A DNA stretch of 11,107 bases, taken from positions 1 through 11,107 of the forward strand of contig JAKJAE010000069.1 of the NCBI GenBank assembly GCA_022707665.1. Reading direction: 5' to 3'. The notes below the pieces were generated by a model, which saw nothing but the letters and a program-made list of their open reading frames with translations, ran no database searches and was not told where the DNA came from. The position numbers and the translations under genes are program-made. Within the stretch, counting starts at the first letter, position 1. Each line of letters starts with the position of its first letter. Of this stretch, positions 1-6,765 are shown piece by piece. This stretch comes from Chloroflexota bacterium. GTDB taxonomy: Bacteria > Chloroflexota > Anaerolineae > B4-G1 > SLSP01.

Positions 1-1
1 T

Positions 2-931
2 ATGGCGTTGGCAGGCTATGCAGTGGGAGCCAACGAGGGGTGGATCTACATCCGCGGCGAGTACGCTATGGCCAAGGACATCCTCAACCATGCGATTTCG
101 TCGGCTGAGGAGATGAGTCTCCTGGGTGACAACATTCTTGGCACTGACTTCTCCTTCCACGTGCACGTTCATAGCGGTGCTGGTGCCTATGTCTGCGGCG
201 AAGAGACTGCACTTCTCAATAGTCTCGAGGGAGAACGTGGCATGCCGCGTATCCGCCCGCCTTATCCGACGGTGAGTGGGTTCCGCGGCAAACCTACGGT
301 CGTCAACAACGTCGAGACCCTGGCCAATATTGCGCCGATCATCCTCAACGGCGCCGACTGGTTCCGCTCGATTGGGACGGACCGGAGCCCAGGCACGAAG
401 GTGTACACGATGTTGGGCGATGTAGCGATCACCGGTCTTGTGGAAGCGCCGATGGGCACAACGCTGCGCGAGATCATCGATATCTATGGCGGCGGCATGA
501 AGGATGGCAAGGCGTTCAAGGCGGCACAGACAGGCGGGTCGTCCGGCACAATCATCCCGGCGGCGTTCCTCGATGTGCCGATGGACTTCGCTTCGATGCG
601 CGAGAAGGGCGCTGGATTGGGCAGTGGGGCACTCCTGATCTGCGATGAGGATACGGACATCGTGGACCTTGCCTACGTCCTGGTTCGTTTCTTCAAGACG
701 GAGTCATGTGGTAAGTGTACCCCTTGCCGCGTTGGTAACGCGCAGATGCTGGAAGCCCTCGATCGCCTGCGCAAGGGCATGGCACGTCGCGCTGACCTGG
801 CTCGTCTGGAAGAGATCGCGAACTATGTCCAACAGGCCTCGTTCTGCGGTCTCGGACAGGCAGCTCCAGTTCCGATCCTCACCGGTTTGCAGTATTTCCG
901 TGACGAATTTGAGTCCCGATTGCGGGACTAG
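2..931 (+). CDS. hoxF: NAD(P)-reducing hydrogenase diaphorase subunit HoxF (NuoF-like), 5'-truncated by window edge
   Basis: This is the C-terminal 309 residues of a HoxF/NuoF flavoprotein, the subunit that binds FMN and NAD(P)H and exchanges hydride with the electron chain. The first visible Met lies inside the conserved AGYAVGANEGWIYIRGEY region, so it is an internal residue and the true start lies upstream of the window. Visible motifs are the glycine-rich GAGAYVCGEETALLNSLEG stretch (residues ~58-76), GKPTVVNNVETLANI, a SLBB-type region (~130-165), and the [4Fe-4S] (N3-type) ligands Cys236, Cys239 and Cys242 in ESCGKCTPCR plus Cys282 in SFCGLG. The C-terminus is the normal NuoF end. Seen in the sequence: motifs and truncation. 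Known of the family: the redox role. Inferred: assignment to HoxF rather than NuoF, from the hoxU-hoxY-hoxH genes that follow. A hoxE-like partner, if any, would be off-window. Confidence 0.92.
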   Translation: MALAGYAVGANEGWIYIRGEYAMAKDILNHAISSAEEMSLLGDNILGTDFSFHVHVHSGAGAYVCGEETALLNSLEGERGMPRIRPPYPTVSGFRGKPTVVNNVETLANIAPIILNGADWFRSIGTDRSPGTKVYTMLGDVAITGLVEAPMGTTLREIIDIYGGGMKDGKAFKAAQTGGSSGTIIPAAFLDVPMDFASMREKGAGLGSGALLICDEDTDIVDLAYVLVRFFKTESCGKCTPCRVGNAQMLEALDRLRKGMARRADLARLEEIANYVQQASFCGLGQAAPVPILTGLQYFRDEFESRLRD

Positions 932-1017
932 TAACTACAGCATCGGGCGCTGCACTCGGACGTTTATCCCGGGATGCGCCAAATGCCTGAGACCTAACCT
1001 GAACTAGAGAACTTGTC

Positions 1018-1025
1018 GAAGGAGG
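1018..1025 (+). promoter_or_regulatory. Strong ribosome binding site of hoxU
   Basis: GAAGGAGG lies 9 nt before the ATG at 1035 and fixes that start. The 103-bp spacer that precedes it (932-1034) is long for this tightly packed operon and shows no clear promoter or terminator. Confidence 0.75.
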
Positions 1026-1034
1026 CAAGCATTT

Positions 1035-2735
1035 ATGAGCGAGGTGCGACTCACAATCAATGGTCAGCCCACAGTTGCGCAGAGCGGCCAGACCATTCTG
1101 GAAGCGGCGCAGGCTGCAGGTATTGATATCCCTGTCCTCTGTCACCATCCGGCATTGTCATCATGGGGCGCTTGCCGCATGTGCGTGGTAGAGGTGAAAG
1201 GCATGCGTGGTTTGCAGACCGCATGTACTTGCCCTGTTGCCGATGGGATGGAAGTGCAGACCGAGACAGAGTCTGCGGTTGCAGTGCGCAAGTTCGTCTT
1301 GCAACTGCTCTTCTCTGAGCGCAACCACTACTGCATGTTCTGCCAGATGAGTGGTGACTGCGAGCTGCAGGATGCCGCATACCGCTATGGGCTTGACCAT
1401 TTTACGTATCCACGGCCTTACCAGAAGCTCAACGTGGATGCATCGCGGAAGTACTTCATCATGGATCACAACCGCTGCATCCTCTGCACGCGCTGTGTCC
1501 GTGCATGTTCGGAGATTGCCGCGAATCACACTCTGGACCTGCGGGCGCGGGGTGCGGACTCCATGATTATGGCCGACCTCGATGTGCCCTTTGGCGAGTC
1601 GAGCTGCGTGGAGTGTGGTACCTGTCTCCAGGTCTGCCCTACGGGTGCTCTGATTGACGCCCGTAGTGCCTATGGTGGCCGGGAGAAAGATGTCGTCCAC
1701 ACCGAGACGACCTGTATGCAATGCAGCGTGGGGTGTACGCTTGATGTCGTTACCCGCTACAACCGGCTGCTCCGTGTCGACGGCGTCTGGGGCTCCGAGC
1801 CAAATGATGGCCTGCTGTGCGTCGATGGCCGCTTCACTCCCCTCTACGAGGAGCGCAAGCGCCTGACCAGCCCGATGGTCCGCAAGGATGGGAAGCTGGT
1901 TGAGACCGGGTGGGATGAAGCCCTCGCGGCCGTTGCCGCCAAGCTCAAGGAAGGTGGAGCTGAGGGCCTGGCTACCTGCGCTACGACGAACGAGGCGTTG
2001 GGAGCTTTCGCTGGGCTCTTGGCCAAGGCAAAGGGCGAAGTGGGGTTGTTGGAGCCCGTTGCTCCTGCCCTGGGATATGGTGTAACGGCCAGGCTCAGCG
2101 ATATCCTCGATGCCGACTTCATCGTGGTCGCTGGGGCACAGCCGTTGGATTATCAGCGAGTCGTCGGCTACTTTATCCACCGGGCGGCAGACAAGGGCGC
2201 AACTGTTGCCGTGATTGCCGATTCTGAGAACAGCATGAGCAAGCGTGCTGCGATGACGGTCTCCTATGCCGAGGCGGACAAAGTCGCCAAAGCAGCCGCC
2301 GCTGCCAAGAAGATCGTCCTGGTCTATAGCGTCGGAATCAAGGGCAAGGTGATTGCTGCATTCCGTCAGCTCGGGGATCGTCTCTTTGCGCTCGCACTGA
2401 GCCCGGGGCGTAACGAGAAGGGCGCCACAGCTCTCGGGCTGAAGCCTATCGAGCCCAACGGCGCGAAGACCCAGTTCTTCCTCATGGGTGAGCAGAGCGA
2501 GGACCAGGGCTTGTTGGCCAAGTTGAACGGTGCCTATACAGTCGTCCAGGCTAGCTATGTCTCTGCGCTGGTCGAAAAGGCCGACGTCGTTCTTCCTGCG
2601 CCTGTATGGTACGAGCGCACCGGTCACGTGACCGATTATTCGGGCACTGTCAAGCCTGTGGCTGAGGTCCTTCCCAAGCCAGCGACCGTACGCGACGATG
2701 CGGAAGTGCTCGCAGCGCTCGCCGCTATGCTATAA
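1035..2735 (+). CDS. hoxU: Long-form HoxU: NuoG-like iron-sulfur subunit with vestigial molybdopterin-oxidoreductase domain
   Basis: This 566-residue electron-transfer subunit links HoxF to the hydrogenase module. The N-terminal ferredoxin domain carries [2Fe-2S] ligands Cys36, Cys47, Cys50 and Cys64. A His/Cys cluster motif follows in ERNHYCMFCQMSGDC (His98, Cys100, Cys103, Cys109). Two classical [4Fe-4S] motifs follow at Cys148/151/154/158 and Cys191/194/197/201. Next is CxxCxxxCx27C (Cys227, 230, 234, 262), the N7-type cluster of some NuoG proteins and of formate dehydrogenases. Residues ~275-566 resemble a shortened molybdopterin-oxidoreductase fold (TGWDEALAAVAAKL; DADFIVVAGAQPLDYQRVV; EKADVVLPAPVWYERTGHVTDYSG). 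Typical HoxU is about 240 residues and complete NuoG about 800-900, so this is an intermediate form. No molybdenum-ligand Cys/Sec motif was recognised, so the domain is probably structural. It could be named NuoG-like; the neighbours favour a hydrogenase role. Confidence 0.88.
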   Translation: MSEVRLTINGQPTVAQSGQTILEAAQAAGIDIPVLCHHPALSSWGACRMCVVEVKGMRGLQTACTCPVADGMEVQTETESAVAVRKFVLQLLFSERNHYCMFCQMSGDCELQDAAYRYGLDHFTYPRPYQKLNVDASRKYFIMDHNRCILCTRCVRACSEIAANHTLDLRARGADSMIMADLDVPFGESSCVECGTCLQVCPTGALIDARSAYGGREKDVVHTETTCMQCSVGCTLDVVTRYNRLLRVDGVWGSEPNDGLLCVDGRFTPLYEERKRLTSPMVRKDGKLVETGWDEALAAVAAKLKEGGAEGLATCATTNEALGAFAGLLAKAKGEVGLLEPVAPALGYGVTARLSDILDADFIVVAGAQPLDYQRVVGYFIHRAADKGATVAVIADSENSMSKRAAMTVSYAEADKVAKAAAAAKKIVLVYSVGIKGKVIAAFRQLGDRLFALALSPGRNEKGATALGLKPIEPNGAKTQFFLMGEQSEDQGLLAKLNGAYTVVQASYVSALVEKADVVLPAPVWYERTGHVTDYSGTVKPVAEVLPKPATVRDDAEVLAALAAML

Positions 2736-2777
2736 TGGGCGCGGCCTACGAGATGCCGGAAAGGCAGGAGACTTGCA

Positions 2778-3335
2778 ATGGGTGAGAAGATTACGGTTGC
2801 GACACAGTGGCTGGAGTCGTGTGCTGGCTGCCACATGTCGTTTCTCGATATCGACGAGCGGATTGTCGAGCTCCTGAAGTATGTTGAGCTCAGTTCGTCG
2901 CCGATTACCGATATGAAACATCCCCCGGAAGAGGGTGTCGTTGTCGGGATTCTTACCGGCGGCATCGGCAATGAAGATGAAGCGCACGAAGCCAAGTTAA
3001 TGCGGGAGCGCTGCAAGATCCTGATTGCGATGGGTGATTGCGCCGTGACCGGTGGGATCTGCACGATGCGCAACTTCTTTGACAAAGAGGATGTTCTGCG
3101 TCGCGGCTACATCGAGACAGAGAGGACGGTTGATGGTGAGATTCCCGTTCACGAGGAGCTGACGCCGCTTACGGACCAGGTCTCAGGTGTGGGTGATGTC
3201 GTCCCTGTGGACATCTATCTGCCTGGTTGCCCCCCCTCAGCCGACGCCATCTGGTATGTTCTGACCGAATTGTTGGCAGGCCGGATGCCCAAGCTTGAAG
3301 GTAATGTGTTGAAGTACGGGAGCGATGGAGGGTAG
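2778..3335 (+). CDS. hoxY: [NiFe] hydrogenase small subunit HoxY
   Basis: This 185-residue small subunit carries the proximal [4Fe-4S] cluster that takes electrons from the NiFe site in HoxH. Ligands are Cys15 and Cys18 in the ESCAGCHMSFLDID motif, Cys88 in GDCAVTGG and Cys151 in LPGCPPSAD. The length fits the short soluble group 3d small subunits, which lack the medial and distal cluster domain of membrane uptake enzymes. There is no Tat signal peptide, so the enzyme stays in the cytoplasm. The ATG start is supported by AGGAG at 2766-2770, 7 nt upstream. The gene starts 42 nt after hoxU and ends 5 nt before hoxH, which implies co-translation. Confidence 0.94.
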   Translation: MGEKITVATQWLESCAGCHMSFLDIDERIVELLKYVELSSSPITDMKHPPEEGVVVGILTGGIGNEDEAHEAKLMRERCKILIAMGDCAVTGGICTMRNFFDKEDVLRRGYIETERTVDGEIPVHEELTPLTDQVSGVGDVVPVDIYLPGCPPSADAIWYVLTELLAGRMPKLEGNVLKYGSDGG

Positions 3336-3340
3336 GGATA

Positions 3341-4774
3341 ATGGTAGCGAGCGCACAGAAAATCACGATTTCACCCGTGACCCGCATTGAGGGTCACGCG
3401 AAGATCACGATCTATCTCGACGAGCAGGGGCAGGTCGCTGATTCTCTGTTCCACGTGGAGCAATTCCGCGGCTTTGAGAAGTTCAGTGAGGGGCGGATGT
3501 TCTACGAGATGCCCCAGATCACACCCCGGACATGTGGCATCTGCCCTGTCAGTCACCACCTGGCATCGGCAAAGGCTTGTGACGTCATAGCCGGCACCAC
3601 ACCGACACCGACGGCACACAAGCTGCGTGACCTCATGCATATGGGGCAGGTCATCCAATCCCACGGTATGCACTTCTTCGAGTTGGCCGGCCCCGACTTC
3701 CTCCTGGGATGGGATGCCGACCCAAAGGTTCGGCACGTTGGCGGCATCGTCGCGGCGAACCCCGATCTTGCTGTCAAGGCCGTTCAGCTTCGCGCGTACG
3801 GGCAAAAGATCATCAAGCTGTTGGGTGAGCGTCGCGTTCACCCGATCTTCGGCGTGCCTGGTGGTGTGACCAAGCCGTTGCTCCCCGAGGATCGCGAATG
3901 GATCTTGAGCGAGGTTGACCGTCACATTGCCACCACACAGGTGGGCATTGAGTTCTTCAAAGACTGGGCGATGAGTCATGCCGAGATGGTGGCCGAGTTT
4001 GCGGTCTTCCCGACCGCCTATATGGGTCTGGTCCAGAAAGATGGCGCTCTCGAGCTCTACGACGGCATCCTGCGGATGGTGGATCGCGATGGCTCCCCGC
4101 TCGAGGAGTTCGATCCCTGCCATTACCTGGACTACATCGGTGAGCACGTCAACAACTACACCTACTTGAAGGCACCCTTCTACCTGAAGCGTGGCTATCC
4201 CGATGGTGTGTACCGGGTTGGCCCGCTTGGGCGTCTGAATACAGCCAGCCACATTAGCACCCCGATCGCGCAGAGCGAGATGAAGATCTGGAAATCGCTC
4301 AATGGGGGCAAGCCGGTAGAGGGCACGCTCTACTACCATTATGCTCGGCTAATCGAGACTGTCTATGCGCTGGAGCGGGTCAAGGAACTGATGGACGACC
4401 CCGATATCCTCGGCAGGGATGTGGCCAACCCGCAGGGTCACATCACGGGCGAGGGCGTCGGTGTTCTGGAGGCTCCGCGGGGCACGCTGTTCCATCACTA
4501 TTGGACCGATGACAACGGCGTGATCACCAAGGTGAACATGATCGTCGCGACAGCGGGCAATGCCTGGGCGATGAACCACTCGGTCAACATGGTGGCTAAG
4601 CGCTACGTCGATGGTACTCGCCTGCAGGAAGGTATGCTCAACCGCGTCGAGGGTGCGATCCGCGCCCACGATCCCTGTCTCTCCTGTTCAACGCACGCGA
4701 TGGGGCAAATGCCGCTGAATATCGAGTTAGTTGGGCCCGATGGCGAGGTCCTGGATACGCTGCGCCGCGACTGA
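3341..4774 (+). CDS. hoxH: [NiFe] hydrogenase catalytic large subunit HoxH (group 3d type)
   Basis: This 477-residue subunit holds the NiFe(CN)2CO site that splits or forms H2. The four metal-binding cysteines are visible: Cys65 and Cys68 in RTCGICPVSHH (L1 motif) and Cys446 and Cys449 in DPCLSCSTH (L2 motif). The N-terminal TRIEGHA segment (Glu17) is the usual active-site-adjacent element. The protein continues 25 residues past His452, so it is made as a precursor and needs a processing endopeptidase, which is encoded next. The L1/L2 wording (CGICPVSHHLA; DPCLSCSTHA) is that of bidirectional NAD-linked Hox enzymes. The start is the ATG with GGAGGG at 3327-3332 overlapping the hoxY end. Nothing suggests damage. 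Confidence 0.96.
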   Translation: MVASAQKITISPVTRIEGHAKITIYLDEQGQVADSLFHVEQFRGFEKFSEGRMFYEMPQITPRTCGICPVSHHLASAKACDVIAGTTPTPTAHKLRDLMHMGQVIQSHGMHFFELAGPDFLLGWDADPKVRHVGGIVAANPDLAVKAVQLRAYGQKIIKLLGERRVHPIFGVPGGVTKPLLPEDREWILSEVDRHIATTQVGIEFFKDWAMSHAEMVAEFAVFPTAYMGLVQKDGALELYDGILRMVDRDGSPLEEFDPCHYLDYIGEHVNNYTYLKAPFYLKRGYPDGVYRVGPLGRLNTASHISTPIAQSEMKIWKSLNGGKPVEGTLYYHYARLIETVYALERVKELMDDPDILGRDVANPQGHITGEGVGVLEAPRGTLFHHYWTDDNGVITKVNMIVATAGNAWAMNHSVNMVAKRYVDGTRLQEGMLNRVEGAIRAHDPCLSCSTHAMGQMPLNIELVGPDGEVLDTLRRD

Positions 4775-4787
4775 TTATCTGTGATCT

Positions 4788-4813
4788 AGCCGGCCCGTGT
4801 CGTGGGGCCGGCT
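4788..4813 (+). terminator. GC-rich hairpin just after hoxH
   Basis: AGCCGGCCC (4788-4796) pairs perfectly with GGGCCGGCT (4805-4813) around an 8-nt loop, 13 nt after the hoxH stop codon. No T-run follows, so alone it is more likely an mRNA 3'-end stabiliser or pause element than a terminator. Confidence 0.55.
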
Positions 4814-4827
4814 GATACCGACGCAAG

Positions 4828-4877
4828 AGCCTCCGGGGCGAGACGAATCCCAATTCGTCCAGGCCCCGGAGGCTTTT
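4828..4877 (+). terminator. Probable rho-independent terminator or attenuator between hoxH and the protease gene
   Basis: AGCCTCCGGGGC (4828-4839) is perfectly complementary to GCCCCGGAGGCT (4863-4874). Inside it, GACGAAT (4842-4848) pairs with ATTCGTC (4853-4859) around a CCCA tetraloop, with a small internal loop (GA/CAG) between the two stems. TTTT at 4874-4877 follows directly. The T-run is present only in the + direction, as expected for ending the hoxFUYH transcript. The T-tract is short, so partial read-through into the maturation genes is plausible. Confidence 0.75.
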
Positions 4878-4900
4878 GGTGGGCCACAGAGGATGCGTTC

Positions 4901-4928
4901 TTGAACTGTAACGAATATCAGATAACAT
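4901..4928 (+). promoter_or_regulatory. Possible sigma70-like promoter for the maturation genes
   Basis: TTGAAC (4901-4906) and TAACAT (4923-4928) are separated by 16 nt, each matching four of six consensus bases. They sit in a locally AT-richer stretch right after the terminator hairpin and upstream of the protease gene. The placement is sensible but the match is modest. Confidence 0.3.
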
Positions 4929-4966
4929 GCTGAATTATCGCACTTTAGGCGCCTCCTGGCGTCAAG

Positions 4967-5524
4967 GTGAATCTGGGATCGAGGGTCTTTGTGGATGCAT
5001 TAGCAGGTAGCAGTGGATCTCACGTCTTGGTTGCAGGCTTTGGCAACCTCTATCGTCGGGACGATGGTGTTGCCCGGTTCGTTGTCAACGCTCTGCGGGA
5101 GCGATTGGGCCGGGCTCCTCTGGACGAGATGGATGATGGTTTTGGCGATCTTGGTCATCCCGTGGATACCGTGGTCCTCCATCAGCTTGTCCCCGAGTTG
5201 GCTGAGGATCTGCAGAACTATGACCTTGTGATCTTCGTCGATGCTCACGTGGCATCCGGCATTCCTGAGCCGGTCCACGAGGAACTGCTCGAGGTCGTGT
5301 ACAAGGCGCCTTTTGTCTACCACCAGACGCATCCATCGACCGTTCTGGCGCTGACAATGCATCTCTATGACAGGGCGCCACGCGCGATTCTGTTGTCGCT
5401 GTTGGGCCACGATTTCGACTTTGGAGCGGGGCTATCGGATGAGACGGCAGCGTTGGTTGAGCCGGCCGTGGACCGCATTTTGGAGCTGGCGGCATCTGCC
5501 CTGAATGGCACTGTTGCGTCGTAG
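4967..5524 (+). CDS. hoxW: HoxH C-terminal processing endopeptidase (HoxW/HyaD family)
   Basis: This protein of up to 185 residues belongs to the hydrogenase maturation protease family, which binds the nickel of the immature large subunit and cuts off its C-terminal tail. The N-terminal GFGNLYRRDDGVARFVV is the family signature. Asp33, Asp92 (in LVIFVDAHV) and His122 (in YHQTHPSTVLAL) line up by eye with the three nickel ligands Glu16, Asp62 and His93 of E. coli HybD. HoxH in this operon has the matching 25-residue tail after His452. The start is uncertain: GTG 4967 gives the longest form but has only a weak upstream site, whereas GTG 4991 (Val9) has GAGGG at 4981-4985 five nt before it and removes eight non-conserved residues. 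The symbol hoxW is by context; hyaD/hycI-type naming is equally possible. Confidence 0.88.
   Translation: MNLGSRVFVDALAGSSGSHVLVAGFGNLYRRDDGVARFVVNALRERLGRAPLDEMDDGFGDLGHPVDTVVLHQLVPELAEDLQNYDLVIFVDAHVASGIPEPVHEELLEVVYKAPFVYHQTHPSTVLALTMHLYDRAPRAILLSLLGHDFDFGAGLSDETAALVEPAVDRILELAASALNGTVAS
4981..4985 (+). promoter_or_regulatory. Candidate ribosome binding site favouring the GTG start at 4991 of the protease
   Basis: GAGGG with 5-nt spacing to GTG 4991. The alternative GTG at 4967 has only CAAGG immediately before it. This would shorten the protease to 177 residues, starting MDALAGSSGSHVLV. Confidence 0.4.
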
Positions 5525-5527
5525 GAG
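5523..5527 (+). promoter_or_regulatory. Ribosome binding site fixing the hypA start
   Basis: AGGAG overlaps the stop codon of the protease gene and is 7 nt before ATG 5535. It decides against the longer reading frame from 5505. Confidence 0.7.
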
Positions 5528-5534
5528 CTCGACC

Positions 5535-5879
5535 ATGCATGAGATGGCTGTGACCGAGGACATCCTCCGTATCGTCAAGGACTACGCAGAGCGTGGTGGG
5601 GCAGCCAGGGTGACCGACATCTATCTCGTGATTGGCGAGCTGAGCAGCTTTGTGGATGACTCGATCCAGTTCTACTTTGACCTTCTCACACCCAACACGA
5701 TCGCTGCCGGCGCGACCTTACACTTCGAACGGGTGAAGACGCGCTTCCGTTGTCGAAAGTGCGGGCAGGAGTTCGAGCCCGATGGGCAGGACTGGCGCTG
5801 TCCGTCATGCCATGCGCTGGGCGGAGACGTCATCGCCGGCAAGGAATTCTACGTTGAAAGCATTGAGATCATGTCGTGA
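5535..5879 (+). CDS. hypA: Hydrogenase nickel-insertion metallochaperone HypA
   Basis: This 114-residue protein delivers nickel, together with HypB, to the precursor of HoxH. It begins Met-His-Glu (MHEMAVTEDILRIV); His2 and Glu3 are the conserved nickel-binding residues of HypA, so the start must be ATG 5535 and not the upstream in-frame codon at 5505 that would add ten residues. The structural zinc site is Cys73-x2-Cys76 (RCRKCG) and Cys89-x2-Cys92 (RCPSCH), at the usual positions. AGGAG at 5523-5527 overlaps the protease stop codon (5522-5524) and lies 7 nt before the ATG, so translation is probably coupled. Length and motifs are ordinary for the family. Confidence 0.95.
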   Translation: MHEMAVTEDILRIVKDYAERGGAARVTDIYLVIGELSSFVDDSIQFYFDLLTPNTIAAGATLHFERVKTRFRCRKCGQEFEPDGQDWRCPSCHALGGDVIAGKEFYVESIEIMS

Positions 5880-5917
5880 ATTCGGCATCACGTCGTGAGT
5901 TCGGCATCACGCAAGTT
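5868..5917 (+). repeat. 19-bp tandem repeat spanning the end of hypA and the hypA-hypB spacer
   Basis: The unit ATCATGTCGTGAATTCGGC (5868-5886) is followed at once by ATCACGTCGTGAGTTCGGC (5887-5905), two mismatches in 19, and by a third partial copy ATCACGC (5906-5912). The first copy carries the last hypA codons and its TGA stop, so the spacer seems to have grown by duplication of the gene end. Just after it, GTTGCG occurs twice (5915-5920 and 5922-5927), another short-word reiteration. Confidence 0.85.
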
Positions 5918-5941
5918 GCGGGTTGCGCATGAACCAAAGTC

Positions 5942-5948
5942 GAGGAGG
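5942..5948 (+). promoter_or_regulatory. Ribosome binding site fixing the hypB start
   Basis: GAGGAGG lies 7 nt before ATG 5956. It rules out the in-frame TTG at 5923, which would place this site inside the coding sequence. Confidence 0.75.
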
Positions 5949-5955
5949 AAGGTCT

Positions 5956-6627
5956 ATGTCTGACAATACGCCTCAGTCGAGCCGTGTTCCCGTCGTCGAG
6001 CAATTGCTAACCGCCAATGAGGAAGTTGCAGCCGACAACCGGGCTCAATTCAAGTCTCACGGCACCAAAGTCGTCAACATCATGGCTTCGCCGGGTGCCG
6101 GCAAGACCACGTTGCTTATGGCTACCATTGCTGCTATGTCCCACCGCAAGCTGGGCGTGATCGAGGGTGACGTTGCCTCTCAGGTCGATGCCGACAAGAT
6201 CGCGACAACCGGCACGCCTGTTGTTCAGATCAACACCGGCGGCGCCTGCCATCTCGATGCGCCGATGATCCGGCGCGGCATGCAGGTGCTTCCTCTTGAG
6301 GACCTGGAGTTGGTTCTCGTCGAGAACGTTGGAAACTTGATCTGCCCGGTCTCCTTTGACCTGGGTCAGGATGTGAATGTTGGCCTGATCAGCGTCCCCG
6401 AGGGGCATGACAAGCCCTACAAGTACCCGGCGATTTTCGAGGCGGTCGATCTCGTCGTGGTGACCAAGGCCGACCTGTTACCCTACCTGGACTTCGAAGT
6501 CGATACCTTCCGTGAGCTGGTTCATGGCCTCAATCCCAAGGCCCCGGTTCTGGTCGTCTCTGCGAAAACCGGTGAGGGTATGGCTGACTGGATCGCCTGG
6601 CTGGAGGAACAGCTGGTGGATGAATGA
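5956..6627 (+). CDS. hypB: Hydrogenase nickel-incorporation GTPase HypB
   Basis: This 223-residue SIMIBI-class GTPase powers nickel transfer to HoxH with HypA. The P-loop is ASPGAGKTT (Lys50, Thr51). GDVASQVDADK follows, then the nucleotide-dependent metal site with Cys98 and His99 in GGACHLDA and Cys130 in NLICPVSFDLG. The G4-type motif is TKAD (170-173) and the G5-type is SAKTG (202-206). The N-terminus is short: there is neither the CxxCGC high-affinity nickel site of E. coli HypB nor a histidine-rich nickel-storage tract. It therefore looks like a minimal HypB with no storage function of its own. ATG 5956 is preferred because of the strong GAGGAGG site; the upstream frame has no family similarity. 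The gene follows hypA by 76 bp of repeat-containing spacer. Confidence 0.95.
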   Translation: MSDNTPQSSRVPVVEQLLTANEEVAADNRAQFKSHGTKVVNIMASPGAGKTTLLMATIAAMSHRKLGVIEGDVASQVDADKIATTGTPVVQINTGGACHLDAPMIRRGMQVLPLEDLELVLVENVGNLICPVSFDLGQDVNVGLISVPEGHDKPYKYPAIFEAVDLVVVTKADLLPYLDFEVDTFRELVHGLNPKAPVLVVSAKTGEGMADWIAWLEEQLVDE

Positions 6628-6679
6628 TGTTGCCTCCTAGCCACCTGGCCATCAGCCCTTGGATTGCCGAATGGGTGAC

Positions 6680-6765
6680 TCTCATTTCGTCGTCTCGCTC
6701 ACTCGCCTTCTCGCTTTCTCGCCCATTCGATTACTCGCTTTCTTGCCCATTCGTCCCATCGTTCG
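6680..6765 (+). repeat. CT-rich short-word repeat filling the hypB-hypF spacer
   Basis: The spacer consists largely of reiterated CTCGC/CATTCG words. A 20-bp direct repeat (6710-6729 and 6734-6753) has one mismatch, each copy ending GCCCATTCG. CGAATGGG at 6668-6675 is the inverse of CCCATTCG at 6722-6729 and 6746-6753, so long-range pairing is possible. Read on the other strand the words are GCGAGTGAGCGA-like. TCGCTCACTC (6695-6704) is the exact inverse complement of GAGTGAGCGA at 10698-10707 at the hypD-hypE junction. The stretch runs right up to the hypF ATG. Confidence 0.75.

Noticed and set aside
966..975. 10-bp palindrome ATCCCGGGAT in the hoxF-hoxU spacer
   Set aside because: It is too short to call an operator or terminator, has no T-run, and such GC-rich palindromes are frequent by chance.
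1161..2627. 488-codon open frame on the minus strand opposite hoxU
   Set aside because: It lies fully antisense to a well-supported gene with conserved cysteine motifs, and its translation has no recognisable domain. Long antisense frames are common in GC-rich codon usage.
2731..2736. Perfect TATAAT at the end of hoxU, a possible internal promoter for hoxYH
   Set aside because: The bases 17 nt upstream (GCTCGC) do not resemble a -35 element, and the hexamer arises from the last Leu codon and TAA stop. Chance is the simpler reading.
3371..4339. 322-codon open frame on the minus strand opposite hoxH
   Set aside because: Antisense shadow of the conserved catalytic subunit; the translation shows no family motif or ribosome binding site.
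2..4774. Part of a respiratory complex I (nuoF-nuoG) operon
   Set aside because: The NuoF- and NuoG-like genes are followed directly by hydrogenase small and large subunits with NiFe ligands and a cleavable C-terminus, not by other nuo genes.
5505..5534. Ten-residue N-terminal extension of HypA
   Set aside because: HypA needs Met-His-Glu at its N-terminus for nickel binding, and a good ribosome binding site precedes ATG 5535.
6680..6765. CRISPR-like or REP-like element in the hypB-hypF spacer
   Set aside because: There are no regular spacers or conserved long repeats, and the pieces are ~8-bp quasi-repeats with one imperfect 20-bp pair. No cas genes or REP-type conserved stem-loop are seen.
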